A program made the translations under genes and the position numbers. From CAVVIO01 sp963748095 (GTDB lineage Bacteria > Bacteroidota > Bacteroidia > Bacteroidales > UBA10428): DNA of 64,000 nucleotides. The notes under the pieces were generated by a model. That model was not told the origin of the DNA, ran no database searches, and saw only the letters and a program-made list of their open reading frames with translations. Where the stretch lies: assembly GCA_963748095.1 (NCBI GenBank), contig CAVVIO010000099.1, forward strand, positions 47,905 to 111,904, read 5' to 3'. Positions 26,783 through 35,978 of this stretch are shown one piece after another (position 1 is the stretch's first letter; each line of letters opens with the position of its first letter).

Positions 26783-26802
26783 CCTGTATAATTTAATAAT
26801 AA

Positions 26803-28524
26803 TTATTTTACGATTTCTCCGAATGCTTCGCTGGAAGAGAATTTAGCAAATTCAAGATCTTTGGAAGCATAAGCTTTTAATGCGGCATCTTTGCCTACAG
26901 CAGCACGTAAATTATTAAGTACCATATCTTCTTTACCATTTCTGGCACCTGCAACAGCTTTCAGATAATCTACCATTGCATCATCTGATTTTACTGCACC
27001 TAAAGTGTTAACAGCCTGCTCGGTATTGCCATTCAGTAATTGAGCCAGAGCAGCATCGAACGATGGAGTGTTGCCGAAATAATTTACAGCAGCATTATAA
27101 TCACCTTGTTTGATTTTAATAATACCAAGATTATAATTTACAACATCACCGGCACCCATAGCAGCAGTGAACAGATTTTCAGCTGTGGCAATGTCTCCTT
27201 CTTTCAGAGCAATGGCGCCAAGGTTGTTTTTAATTACATCATTATCTTCAATAGCTTTGGCTTTTTCGAATGCAGCTTTAGCTTCTGCTGTATTACCCAT
27301 CTGCATGTATATATAACCAACATTGTTATTAGCCCTGAATGAATTCGGGAAATGTTTGGCTGCAGCCTGGTAAATAGTTAATTTCTGACCCATATCATTA
27401 GTAAGAGTAGCAGCATAAAGAATTTCTTCCAGGTTCAATGAATCAGGATCATTTTTTGCAAGTTCTGCAATTTCTGCATCACTATGGCCGATCGAATCGA
27501 TGCCAACCGTGAATTTAGCCCTTCTTAATTTGGGTAAAATATTTTCTCTTAATACATTGTATGCGGAAGCCATATTTTTTAATTCCTTTTCTCTTACTGC
27601 AGGATCGGAATACATAGAAAGAACCCTCAGGATTAACTCTTTGTCCTGCATGTTGGATTCTTCAACCAATTTTTTGAATCCTTCCCAGTCTTCGGGAGTA
27701 GATAAGAGCTTAAGGAAATTTTCGCTGGTGACCTTTTTAAATTTATCTTTTTTCAATGTCTTGTTAAAATACCTCTCGGCAGATGTTTTTCTTTTGTCGG
27801 CCAGTTTGGCATTGAAATCATAAGGACCATCAGGAGATGCATATGCAGCAATATCAGCATTTTTAAGTACTTTATTGGAGTCAGCTACAGCCTTTTTGAT
27901 TATTTCCTGTAAATCTTTGATGTCAGTTTTTTTCAATTGATTGTTCCTTACTTCAGCTCTGTTGATAAGGTAAAGGATCTGTGCAGTGTAAGATTCAGGA
28001 ATAACACGTTGAAATTTATCTCCGACTAAAATGGTTTTCGGATCAATTTCAACCAGAGTAGAAGTAGCAATTACACCATCAGCAATTTTAATCCCTGGAA
28101 TTGGCACTGGTGCTTTGTCTTTTATACTTGCACTCATTTCAACTACCAATTCTGATTTTAGCATCGAATCGTTATATGCAACTTTACCTGTGTAAGAATA
28201 ACTGCCACCGGCATATGGAATAACCTTATTATTTGCTTCAACACTTTCTCCCTGAATTGTAGTCGGTTCAAATGCAACCTGGCCGCCTTCGTATTTTAAA
28301 ACAGGGGTGGCAATAACTACAGCTTTTTTATTAAAATATTTTTCAGGGAATGTGGTCTTAATAGTTACTTCTACCTGACCGGCATTTGTTACTAAAGGAC
28401 TGGGTGTCACTTCATAGGTAACGGATTTAGCATTATCTACCATTTTATTTAACCCACCACAGCTGCTTAAAAATACTGCTGCAATAATAATGGATGAAAG
28501 GTAGTTTTGTTTAATTTTCTTCAT
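26803..28524 (-). CDS. TPR-containing OmpA-like lipoprotein
   Basis: A 573-residue protein with a lipoprotein signal (VFLSSCGG, Cys22). After a beta-rich N-terminal region (about 35-180) comes a segment with IAAYASPDGPYDFNAKLADKR, typical of OmpA-like peptidoglycan-binding domains, then several TPR repeats (about 365-560; NNVGYIYMQMGNTAEAKAAF is one). It is probably a periplasm-facing outer-membrane lipoprotein with a structural or scaffolding role. Codon use looks like that of a well-expressed gene. It is monocistronic, with a terminator behind it. Confidence 0.8.
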   Translation of the reverse strand: MKKIKQNYLSSIIIAAVFLSSCGGLNKMVDNAKSVTYEVTPSPLVTNAGQVEVTIKTTFPEKYFNKKAVVIATPVLKYEGGQVAFEPTTIQGESVEANNKVIPYAGGSYSYTGKVAYNDSMLKSELVVEMSASIKDKAPVPIPGIKIADGVIATSTLVEIDPKTILVGDKFQRVIPESYTAQILYLINRAEVRNNQLKKTDIKDLQEIIKKAVADSNKVLKNADIAAYASPDGPYDFNAKLADKRKTSAERYFNKTLKKDKFKKVTSENFLKLLSTPEDWEGFKKLVEESNMQDKELILRVLSMYSDPAVREKELKNMASAYNVLRENILPKLRRAKFTVGIDSIGHSDAEIAELAKNDPDSLNLEEILYAATLTNDMGQKLTIYQAAAKHFPNSFRANNNVGYIYMQMGNTAEAKAAFEKAKAIEDNDVIKNNLGAIALKEGDIATAENLFTAAMGAGDVVNYNLGIIKIKQGDYNAAVNYFGNTPSFDAALAQLLNGNTEQAVNTLGAVKSDDAMVDYLKAVAGARNGKEDMVLNNLRAAVGKDAALKAYASKDLEFAKFSSSEAFGEIVK

Positions 28525-28591
28525 AATTAATAATTATTTGATTTACAATACAGTTTTAATTTTGCTCTATATCTTAGCTTTTAACGAATTA

Positions 28592-28599
28592 CAAACTTA
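28592..28599 (-). promoter_or_regulatory. -7 box (TAAGTTTG) of the TPR lipoprotein gene
   Basis: On the minus strand TAAGTTTG fits TAnnTTTG and lies 67 bases before the ATG, in an otherwise gene-free 290-base gap. A -33 box is not evident. Confidence 0.4.
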
Positions 28600-28815
28600 C
28601 TAATGTTTTTATTAAAAAAAAATTTTATAAGCTTCCTCACCTTATTTTTTTGTTAAATTTAAGAAAAAAACAAAGACTACCTAGAAATCATTGAAATAAA
28701 TTAATATAACAATGCAGCTTTTATAGTAATCCTGCGTTCATCCAATTTGAAAAGTTGAATACTTGTTAAGTTTTTTAAAATCAGCAAGTAAAAAATAACG
28801 AATAAGTGACAGGAA

Positions 28816-29445
28816 TTATAAATCTATCCTGGTGATACCTTTTTTGTAAAAGGGATTAAAAATTACTTCAATTAATTTCTTGTAATATTCTACAGTATTA
28901 ACAAAATTTTTGTCATTAATGTTTATAATTAAAATGCGATTACTCGTTTCGTTGGATAAATATTCAAAATAAGCATTCTCAATTTTCTCCAGGTACGATC
29001 GTTCAATTTTTTGTTCGTAAACCCTTCCCCTTTTTTGTATATTTTTTATTAAACGATCCACACCGGAGTGTAAGTATACATATAAATCGGGCTGGGGTAG
29101 CAATTGATAATATTTATTAAAAATATGTTCGAATATCCGGTAATCTTCCCCGGTAAGGTTGATTTTTGAGAAAACAAGGCATTTCGTGAAAAAGTAGTCG
29201 GAAACAGTTAATTTACCAGTCTCCGGTGGATTAAAAAAAAGTTGCTGGAACCGGTCAATAAGGAAAGAAGTTTCTACCTGGAAGCTGTATTTTTCAGGCT
29301 TTTCATAGAATAAAGACAGAAAAGGATTTGTGTGAAATTTTTCAAGTATAAGATTACCCTTGAATTGTTCAGCTATGCGCCGGGCAAGAGTCGTTTTTCC
29401 AGCGCCAATATTTCCTTCAATTGCTATATAGTTGTAATTCATCAT
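28816..29445 (-). CDS. Deoxynucleoside kinase
   Basis: A 209-residue salvage kinase of the dGK/dCK-like family. It has the P-loop EGNIGAGKTTLARRI at the N-terminus, a substrate-binding QVETSFLIDRFQQL, and an arginine-rich lid (KRGRVYEQKIERSYLEKI). It phosphorylates deoxynucleosides for dNTP salvage; the base preference cannot be read. It follows the prolyl oligopeptidase gene by 23 bases. Two adjacent ATG codons are possible starts. Confidence 0.9.
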   Translation of the reverse strand: MMNYNYIAIEGNIGAGKTTLARRIAEQFKGNLILEKFHTNPFLSLFYEKPEKYSFQVETSFLIDRFQQLFFNPPETGKLTVSDYFFTKCLVFSKINLTGEDYRIFEHIFNKYYQLLPQPDLYVYLHSGVDRLIKNIQKRGRVYEQKIERSYLEKIENAYFEYLSNETSNRILIININDKNFVNTVEYYKKLIEVIFNPFYKKGITRIDL

Positions 29446-29468
29446 TTCACGAAAGGTGCAACAAGATA

Positions 29469-31574
29469 TTAAAATTGAGGTGTAACACCCAACTCATGAA
29501 ATATGAAGGACCATACATCGGTGCGTTCTTTTATTTTGGCGAGGGTTGGTTTCCATGCACTATGTCCCGAGTTTGTTTCAATTCGGATCAGTACCGGGTG
29601 ATCTCCTTTATACTTTGCCTGCAGGGTTGCAATATATTTAAAAGAGTGTCCTGGTACCACGCGGTCGTCCCGGTCGGAAGCAATTACCAGTATAGAAGGA
29701 TAATCAATACCCGAATGAATATTTTGCAAGGGCGAATATGAATATAGATTTTTAAACTGAACAGAATCATCGCTTGTGCCGTAATCCTCTTCCCAGGCCC
29801 AACCAATCGTGAACTTCTGATAACGAAGCATATCCATTACACCTACGGTTGGGATAGCCACGCGGAAAAGCTCCGGCCGCTGGTTTACGACCGCTCCTAT
29901 CAGTAATCCGCCATTCGATCTACCCTCAATGGCTAAATGTTCTGGTGAAGTATAATCTTCTTTTATCAGGTATTCAGCTGCTGCAATAAAATCATCAAAA
30001 ACATTTTGTTTATGAAGTTTTGTACCCGCTTCGTGCCAGGCTTCACCGTATTCACCACCACCGCGTATATTTGCTACGGCATATATTCCCCCGTTTTCAA
30101 GCCAGATAATGTGATTAATATCGAAATTGGGTGTCTCCGAAATATTGAAACCTCCATAACCATACAAAAGTGTCGGATTTTGTCCGTCGAGATGAATACC
30201 TTTTTTATGTACAAGATACAAAGGTATCCGGGTACTGTCTTTACTTCTGTAAAATACCAGTTGTGTTTCATAATTGCTTAGATCGACATTTAATTTAGGG
30301 GCGAAAATGACTTGTTTCTCATTTTTCCGGATGTCGTATTTATAGGTGGTAGAAGGCTGTAAATACGAACTATAGCTGAAAAACAATTCACTGTCTCCGG
30401 GCTGACCTCTGAGATCACCAACGGTGCCATATTTGGGAATGTCAATAGGAGCCAGGTAAATTCCATTCATATCAAAGCGATCGAGTACGGAATAAGCGTC
30501 TTTCATATAATGGGCGATAATCTGATCACCAGAGACAACTGCGTCCTGCAGGACCATGTCATTTTCAGGAAGTATTACCTTCCACGGAACATCCGGATGA
30601 TCGAGATCAATACGAACAAGTTGCTGCATTGGGGCGTCCTGGTTAGTGACGACGTATAACTGAGGTCCAATATTCGTTACGATGAAGAATTCATTTAAAT
30701 GACCGTCAATTATTTTTTTAAAATCACTTTTTTTATTGTCCAGATCCTTAAAGAATAATTGCTGGCCCTCTGTTGGTTTATCGACCCGGATGAAGAGGTA
30801 TTTTTCATCGTGTGATACAACAGCCTGTAATAATTTCTGTGGATCAGTATCGCTGTAAATTAGCTTGTCGTCTTTCTGTAATGTGCCCAGTTTATGATAA
30901 TAAACTTTTTGAAAATTATTACTGGATGTATATTCTTTTCCTTTTTCCGGAGGGGCATAACGGCTGTAAAAGAAACCGTTTTTGTACCACGAAATATTAG
31001 TGAATTTGGCCCATTTTATTGTATCTCCAAGTTGATGGCCCGAGTTGATATCACGGATAAAAATTTTGCGCCAGTCAGATCCGCCTTCTGAAGTAGAGTA
31101 AGCAATGTATTTGCCATTATCCGAAACATTATAACTGGCAAGTGTGATATCGCCATTTCTTGAAAATGTATTAGGGTCAATGATCAGGTCAGGCTTTCCA
31201 CCCAGACTATTGAGTCTGAATAAAACATTTTGGTTTTGCAATCCATTATTGTAGAAATAAAAATAGTTGCCGGCTTTTTTGTATAGCCCGCTGTATTTTT
31301 CGTAATTCCAGATGTGTGTCAGTTGTTTTTCAATTTTTTCCCTGTAAGGGATCTTTGCTAGATATTCTTGTGTAAGTTTATTTTCGGCTTTAATCCATGT
31401 TTTTGTTTCAGGAGAATTTTCATTTTCCAGCCAACGGTAAGGGTCAGGTACTTTTGTCCCGAAATAAACATCTACCGTATCAACTTTTTTTGCTGCCGGG
31501 TATTTCAATCTGGATTGTTTACAACTGTTAAAAAAAAGAACAGATACACCTAAAAATAGAACAAGCCTTTTCAT
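29469..31574 (-). CDS. Prolyl oligopeptidase family serine peptidase (S9A)
   Basis: A 701-residue enzyme with a lipoprotein-type N-terminus (LFFNSCKQ), so it is probably periplasmic and lipid-anchored. The N-terminal part begins DVYFGTKVPDPYRWLEN, then a seven-bladed propeller (about 80-430), then the alpha/beta-hydrolase domain with the nucleophile Ser in EGRSNGGLL (near residue 550), Asp in ASDRDDRV and His in NSGHSAW. It cleaves short peptides after proline. It sits in a run with the downstream kinase gene and the upstream small membrane protein gene. Confidence 0.95.
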   Translation of the reverse strand: MKRLVLFLGVSVLFFNSCKQSRLKYPAAKKVDTVDVYFGTKVPDPYRWLENENSPETKTWIKAENKLTQEYLAKIPYREKIEKQLTHIWNYEKYSGLYKKAGNYFYFYNNGLQNQNVLFRLNSLGGKPDLIIDPNTFSRNGDITLASYNVSDNGKYIAYSTSEGGSDWRKIFIRDINSGHQLGDTIKWAKFTNISWYKNGFFYSRYAPPEKGKEYTSSNNFQKVYYHKLGTLQKDDKLIYSDTDPQKLLQAVVSHDEKYLFIRVDKPTEGQQLFFKDLDNKKSDFKKIIDGHLNEFFIVTNIGPQLYVVTNQDAPMQQLVRIDLDHPDVPWKVILPENDMVLQDAVVSGDQIIAHYMKDAYSVLDRFDMNGIYLAPIDIPKYGTVGDLRGQPGDSELFFSYSSYLQPSTTYKYDIRKNEKQVIFAPKLNVDLSNYETQLVFYRSKDSTRIPLYLVHKKGIHLDGQNPTLLYGYGGFNISETPNFDINHIIWLENGGIYAVANIRGGGEYGEAWHEAGTKLHKQNVFDDFIAAAEYLIKEDYTSPEHLAIEGRSNGGLLIGAVVNQRPELFRVAIPTVGVMDMLRYQKFTIGWAWEEDYGTSDDSVQFKNLYSYSPLQNIHSGIDYPSILVIASDRDDRVVPGHSFKYIATLQAKYKGDHPVLIRIETNSGHSAWKPTLAKIKERTDVWSFIFHELGVTPQF

Positions 31575-31617
31575 TAGAATTAATTGATCGCGTTAAATAG
31601 TGAATTATATAATTTGT

Positions 31618-32169
31618 TTAAATAAGCCCTGATTCTTTACGCAATTTTTTTTCTTTTGAATTACCCATTATTCTTCCCAGAATTAATCCGGCGACCCCGC
31701 TGATCATTAAATAATTTATGTCAAATGTTCCGGTAACGGAATAACTGATCAGACTTCCGGCTATTATTCCGGCAAGAAAGCCTGTAACTGTATATAGTGA
31801 CAAATAATAGGTTGCAAATTGTAATTTATGTTCTCGTTTTAAATGAGTAGTAATTTTTGATAATTTTTTCTCAAAAATAACACGATTTTCACGTGATGTG
31901 TTGATAAAATCAGGAAGATTCAGCGCCATGTCGTCCAGTTCTGCCAGATAGTGCTTGCAATCGATACAGACCGCCGAAAATTCGTTTGTTTTTTTGGCGA
32001 TAATTGGCAGTCTTTCTATGTTGTAAAAACGAAAATCACTCGGTGTTATTTTTTCCTTGTTTTTATCAAGGGTTTCAAAGAAAAGTTCATTCCAGTTTTT
32101 TGACTCTATTTCTTCTTCCTTTCTCATAACTTCAAAATTAGTTATTTCTGATGAGGTAATAAAAGACAT
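31618..32169 (-). CDS. Small membrane protein of unknown function
   Basis: A 183-residue protein with a charged N-terminal domain (1-120) containing CIDCKHYLAELDD and a coiled-coil-like stretch, followed by two hydrophobic helices (about 122-145 and 150-168) with glycine-rich faces and a basic tail (GNSKEKKLRKESG). No family is recognised. It lies between pnp and the prolyl oligopeptidase gene, all on the same strand. Confidence 0.75.
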   Translation of the reverse strand: MSFITSSEITNFEVMRKEEEIESKNWNELFFETLDKNKEKITPSDFRFYNIERLPIIAKKTNEFSAVCIDCKHYLAELDDMALNLPDFINTSRENRVIFEKKLSKITTHLKREHKLQFATYYLSLYTVTGFLAGIIAGSLISYSVTGTFDINYLMISGVAGLILGRIMGNSKEKKLRKESGLI

Positions 32170-32197
32170 ATCCGGACAAAAAACCTGTAAAATAAAA

Positions 32198-32218
32198 AAA
32201 GCCTTTATAAAAGGCTTT
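32198..32218 (-). terminator. Rho-independent terminator of pnp
   Basis: AAAGCCTTT (32198-32206) and AAAGGCTTT (32210-32218) form a 9-bp stem with a 3-base loop just behind the pnp stop. On the minus strand the stem runs into a T7 tract. Confidence 0.8.
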
Positions 32219-32224
32219 CATTAT

Positions 32225-34450
32225 TTATCTTCTTCTGTCGCGATTGTCTCGGTTGTTTCGGTTATCCCGATTATCCCGATTATCCCGGTTGTCTCTGTTT
32301 TCACGGGGTTCCCTTTTTTCCATTTCCTCTTGTGGGGGTTTGGGTAACAATGCCCTTCTCGATAATTTCAGGTTTCCGCTTTTTTGGTCGACATCCAGTA
32401 ATTTTACTTCGATCTCATCCCCAACTTTGATTTCGTCTTCTACGTTGTTAATTCGTTTCCAACTTATTTCAGAAATGTGTAACAAGCCTTCTTTTCCGGG
32501 GTATATCTCGATAAAAGCGCCAAAATTAACCACAGATTTAACTTTACCGGTATAAACTGTACCAATTTCAGGCACCTGAACAATGGCTTTAATACGGTTG
32601 ACGGCAGCTTCGATAGAAGCTTTATCTACTGCGGCAATGTCTATAACACCCATGTTGTCAATCTCTTCGATAGCAACAGTAGCACCAGTGGTATTCTGGA
32701 TATCCTGAATGATTTTACCACCCGGGCCGATAACAGCACCGATCATTTCTTTAGGAATGGTTAGTTTAACTATTCTGGGAACATGTGGTTTATAGTCTTC
32801 ACGGGGTTCGGAAATAGTTTCCACTATTTTATTCAGAATGTGTAGTCTGCCAATTTTTGCCTGGGCAAGTGCTTGTTTAAGTATATCGTACGAAAGTCCT
32901 TTTACCTTGATGTCCATCTGCGTGGCTGTAATGCCGTCTTTGGTTCCGGTAACTTTAAAGTCCATATCTCCCAAATGGTCTTCGTCGCCCAAAATATCTG
33001 ATAAAACAGCATATTTATCAGTGCCTTCTTCGGTAATTAACCCCATTGCAATACCTGAAACGGGTTTTTTAATTTTTATTCCCGAATCCATCAATGCCAT
33101 AGTCCCGGCACATACGGTGGCCATCGAAGAAGATCCGTTTGATTCAAGAATGTCAGATACTACGCGGATGGCATATGGTGTATCAGGGATCATTCTTTTT
33201 AAAGCACGGTGAGCCAGGTTCCCATGACCTATTTCTCTGCGGCTGATACCCCTGGCAGGTTTCGCATCACCTGTTGAGAAAGGAGGGAAATTGTAGTGCA
33301 ATACGAATTTATCAGTACCCTTAACGAGCACTTCATCTATCATCTTTTCATCCATTTTGGTACCCAGCGTTACCGTGGTAAGTGATTGTGTTTCGCCACG
33401 TGTAAAAACAGCAGATCCATGAGCAGCAGGCAGATAATCCACTTCGCACCAAATAGGGCGAATTTCATCCATCTTTCTTCCGTCTATCCGTATGCTTTCG
33501 TTAAGTATGAGTGAACGAACTGCTTCTTTTTCCACATCATGAAAATAACGGTCAACCATCATTTCATTTATTTCTTCATCCTCTTGCAATCCTTCATTCA
33601 GCGATTCCAGTAATTCTTCTTTAACAGCATCGATAGCATCGTGCCGTTCATGTTTTACCGGTGTATTTTTTGCTATCTGGTATACTTTATCATAGGTTTT
33701 ATCCCATACCAGTTTTTTTAAGTCTTCGTCGTTATCTTCGTGATGGTATTCACGTTTTTCAGTTTTATTTACATCTTTGGTCAGTTCAAGCTGCACTTTG
33801 CATTGTTCTTTAATAGCTTCATGTGCAAATTCGATTGCTTCGAGCATTTCATCCTCTGAAACCTCCTCCATTTCGCCTTCTACCATCAGTATGTTATCGA
33901 TGGTGGCTCCGACCATTATGTCAATATCCGCATTTTTAAGTTCTGAAAAAGTAGGGTTGATTTTCAGTTCTCCATCTATCCGGGCTACTCTGACTTCAGA
34001 GATAGGGCCGTTAAAAGGAATATCCGATACTGCCAGAGCTGATGATGCTGCGAGACCCGCTAATGCATCGGGCATAATATCTTTATCGGCTGAGATGAGG
34101 TTAACAGTAACAAAAACCTCGGCATGAAAATCATCGGGGAAAAGAGGACGTAGTGCGCGGTCGACCAAACGCGAAACTAATATTTCAGAATCTCCCGGTC
34201 GCGTTTCTCTTTTCATAAAACCACCAGGGAAACGGCCTATGGCAGAATATTTTTCTTTATATTCAACCGACAAGGGCATGAAATCCACGTTTTCTTTAGC
34301 ATCTTTTGCGGCAACCACAGTGGCTAAGAGCATGGTGTTGCCCATTTTAACTACTACAGAACCATCGGCTTGCTTGGCCAGCTTACCTGTTTCGATTTCT
34401 ATGGTTCTTCCGTCACCTAAATCAATTTTTTTTATTATAGAATCATACAT
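32225..34450 (-). CDS. pnp: Polyribonucleotide nucleotidyltransferase (PNPase)
   Basis: A 741-residue 3'-5' phosphorolytic RNase of the RNA degradosome. Two RNase PH domains (about 10-230 and 310-540; FPPFSTGDAKPARG and ILGDEDHLGDMDFK), a KH domain (GAVIGPGGKIIQDIQ, near residue 570) and an S1 domain (VYTGKVKSVVNFGAFIE, near residue 635) are all present. The C-terminus is a low-complexity Arg-Asp-Asn tail encoded by six 9-bp DNA repeats. It is downstream of rpsO, the same order as in many bacteria. Confidence 0.97.
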   Translation of the reverse strand: MYDSIIKKIDLGDGRTIEIETGKLAKQADGSVVVKMGNTMLLATVVAAKDAKENVDFMPLSVEYKEKYSAIGRFPGGFMKRETRPGDSEILVSRLVDRALRPLFPDDFHAEVFVTVNLISADKDIMPDALAGLAASSALAVSDIPFNGPISEVRVARIDGELKINPTFSELKNADIDIMVGATIDNILMVEGEMEEVSEDEMLEAIEFAHEAIKEQCKVQLELTKDVNKTEKREYHHEDNDEDLKKLVWDKTYDKVYQIAKNTPVKHERHDAIDAVKEELLESLNEGLQEDEEINEMMVDRYFHDVEKEAVRSLILNESIRIDGRKMDEIRPIWCEVDYLPAAHGSAVFTRGETQSLTTVTLGTKMDEKMIDEVLVKGTDKFVLHYNFPPFSTGDAKPARGISRREIGHGNLAHRALKRMIPDTPYAIRVVSDILESNGSSSMATVCAGTMALMDSGIKIKKPVSGIAMGLITEEGTDKYAVLSDILGDEDHLGDMDFKVTGTKDGITATQMDIKVKGLSYDILKQALAQAKIGRLHILNKIVETISEPREDYKPHVPRIVKLTIPKEMIGAVIGPGGKIIQDIQNTTGATVAIEEIDNMGVIDIAAVDKASIEAAVNRIKAIVQVPEIGTVYTGKVKSVVNFGAFIEIYPGKEGLLHISEISWKRINNVEDEIKVGDEIEVKLLDVDQKSGNLKLSRRALLPKPPQEEMEKREPRENRDNRDNRDNRDNRNNRDNRDRRR
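32241..32294. repeat. 9-bp tandem repeat encoding the PNPase R-D-N tail
   Basis: Six tandem 9-base units, variants of CGATTATCC, lie in phase with the pnp reading frame and encode repeated N-R-D triplets. Unit number could vary by slippage without breaking the frame. Confidence 0.8.
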
Positions 34451-34500
34451 TATCTGATAGTTTTAATAAATTTTTGGGAAAGCCTTTTTAAAAGGACAAA

Positions 34501-34527
34501 AAAAGGCAATTGAGAGAATTGCCTTTT
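34501..34527 (-). terminator. Terminator of rpsO
   Basis: AAAAGGCAATT (34501-34511) pairs with AATTGCCTTTT (34517-34527), an 11-bp stem with a 5-base loop. It overlaps the rpsO stop codon and is followed on the minus strand by a T-tract. It lies between rpsO and pnp, so it may attenuate rather than fully end transcription. Confidence 0.75.
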
Positions 34528-34795
34528 ATTTACGAAGGTTCAATGCTTTTATGATAGCACGATATCTTTCGATATCCCTGTTTTTTAAATAGTCAAGCAG
34601 TCTTCTGCGTTTCCCAACAAGTTTCAATAACGCACGCTGTGTACTGAAATCTTTCTTGTTTACTTTTAAATGTTCCGTAAGATGAATGATACGGTATGAA
34701 AACAATGCAACCTGACTTTCGGCTAAACCCGTGTTATTCTCTGATTCCCCGTGGGTTTTAAAAATCTCTTTTTTCTTTTCCGTCGTTAAATACAT
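34526..34795 (-). CDS. rpsO: 30S ribosomal protein S15
   Basis: An 89-residue primary-binding protein of the small subunit that contacts 16S rRNA helices. Its family signatures TGLAESQVALFSYRI and LLKLVGKRRRLLDYLK are plain and the length is exact. It directly precedes pnp. Confidence 0.98.
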   Translation of the reverse strand: MYLTTEKKKEIFKTHGESENNTGLAESQVALFSYRIIHLTEHLKVNKKDFSTQRALLKLVGKRRRLLDYLKNRDIERYRAIIKALNLRK

Positions 34796-34958
34796 AATTA
34801 ATATTTAATTTTAAACAATGCCAAAATTTAGACCCGCAAAGCTATTCAAAAAAATTTATATATCAATAGCTTTGAATAAAAAAAGTTAATGAACTGTTTG
34901 CCAGCTTTAACGGCTTCGGAACAGATTATCATATATTTTTCGCTAATCAATTATTTCA

Positions 34959-35978
34959 TCAACCATTGCCTTCCAGCAGTAATGTTTTCAAACGATGTAT
35001 CTGACGTTTAGTTCCCAGGGCAAAAAGTTTATCCTCTGAAGATAATATAACCTCGGGCAACGGATTAATAACATATGACCGGTCGGGACGTATCAGACCA
35101 ATAATATTGGCCCCTGAATCGTTTATAGCATCCAGTTCACGGATGGCCTTCCCTTCAAAACAGATATGCAGATCACTACAAAGAATTTCTTCCAGACTTA
35201 CATTTTCGGAACTTTGCAACATGAGAAAATCGAGAAATTCTACTACATCGGGTTGTGCTACCAGTTTAGCCATACGCTGACCACCAATTCGGTCGGGCAT
35301 GATAATGTTGGTAGCGCCGGCTCTTTTTAACTTGATATCCGAATGTTCGTTGGAAGCCCTGCTGATAATGGTAAGCCTTGGATTCATTTCGCGGGCGGTA
35401 AGCACTACAAAGAGGTTGTCGGCATCAACAGGAAGAGTAGTGATTAGGGCCCGTGCTTTTTCTATCCGGCACATTTCAAGTATAGAATCCTGCGTGGCAT
35501 CGCCATGAATATAAAGCAGGTCGGTATCCTCAAGTACTCTTTCCATTGCCAGTTCATCGCTTTCAATAACCACGATAGGGATGTTGTGTTCCAGCAATTC
35601 GGTGACTGCCTGCCTGCCGTTACGGCCAAAGCCACATACAATAACATGATCTTTCAGCCGTTCAATTTTTCGTTTCACCCTGTTGTTTTTATAAAGGTTT
35701 CTGAATGCGCCGTCAACCATATATCTTGTAAAAGTGGTTACGGCATAGGCAAATATACCAAAACTAAAAATAATTAAGAAGGCAGTAAAATACATTCCGA
35801 TCTGTGAAAGAGGATGAATTTCTCTGAACCCTACTGTGGCAATGGTAATAATAGTCATAAAAAAGGCGTCGGTGAAAGTAAAGCCTTCAATGATCATAAA
35901 TCCCAAAACCCCAATCGTAATAATTGCGAAAAGCAGACCTAATGCGATGTAAGCACTTCTTATACTTTCTCTGTTCAT
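34959..35978 (-). CDS. Two-helix potassium channel with RCK (TrkA-N/TrkA-C) domain
   Basis: A 339-residue MthK-like channel: helix 1 (residues 8-30), pore loop, helix 2 (about 55-82), then a cytoplasmic RCK domain with VIVCGFGRNGRQ (near residue 114) and a TrkA-C domain at the end. The selectivity filter reads TVGFRE instead of the textbook TVGYGD. The Gly is kept, but Arg and Glu replace the last two positions, so selectivity may differ; TVGF-type filters do occur in this family. It overlaps the DUF2851 gene by 4 bases and is cotranscribed with it. Confidence 0.9.
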   Translation of the reverse strand: MNRESIRSAYIALGLLFAIITIGVLGFMIIEGFTFTDAFFMTIITIATVGFREIHPLSQIGMYFTAFLIIFSFGIFAYAVTTFTRYMVDGAFRNLYKNNRVKRKIERLKDHVIVCGFGRNGRQAVTELLEHNIPIVVIESDELAMERVLEDTDLLYIHGDATQDSILEMCRIEKARALITTLPVDADNLFVVLTAREMNPRLTIISRASNEHSDIKLKRAGATNIIMPDRIGGQRMAKLVAQPDVVEFLDFLMLQSSENVSLEEILCSDLHICFEGKAIRELDAINDSGANIIGLIRPDRSYVINPLPEVILSSEDKLFALGTKRQIHRLKTLLLEGNG

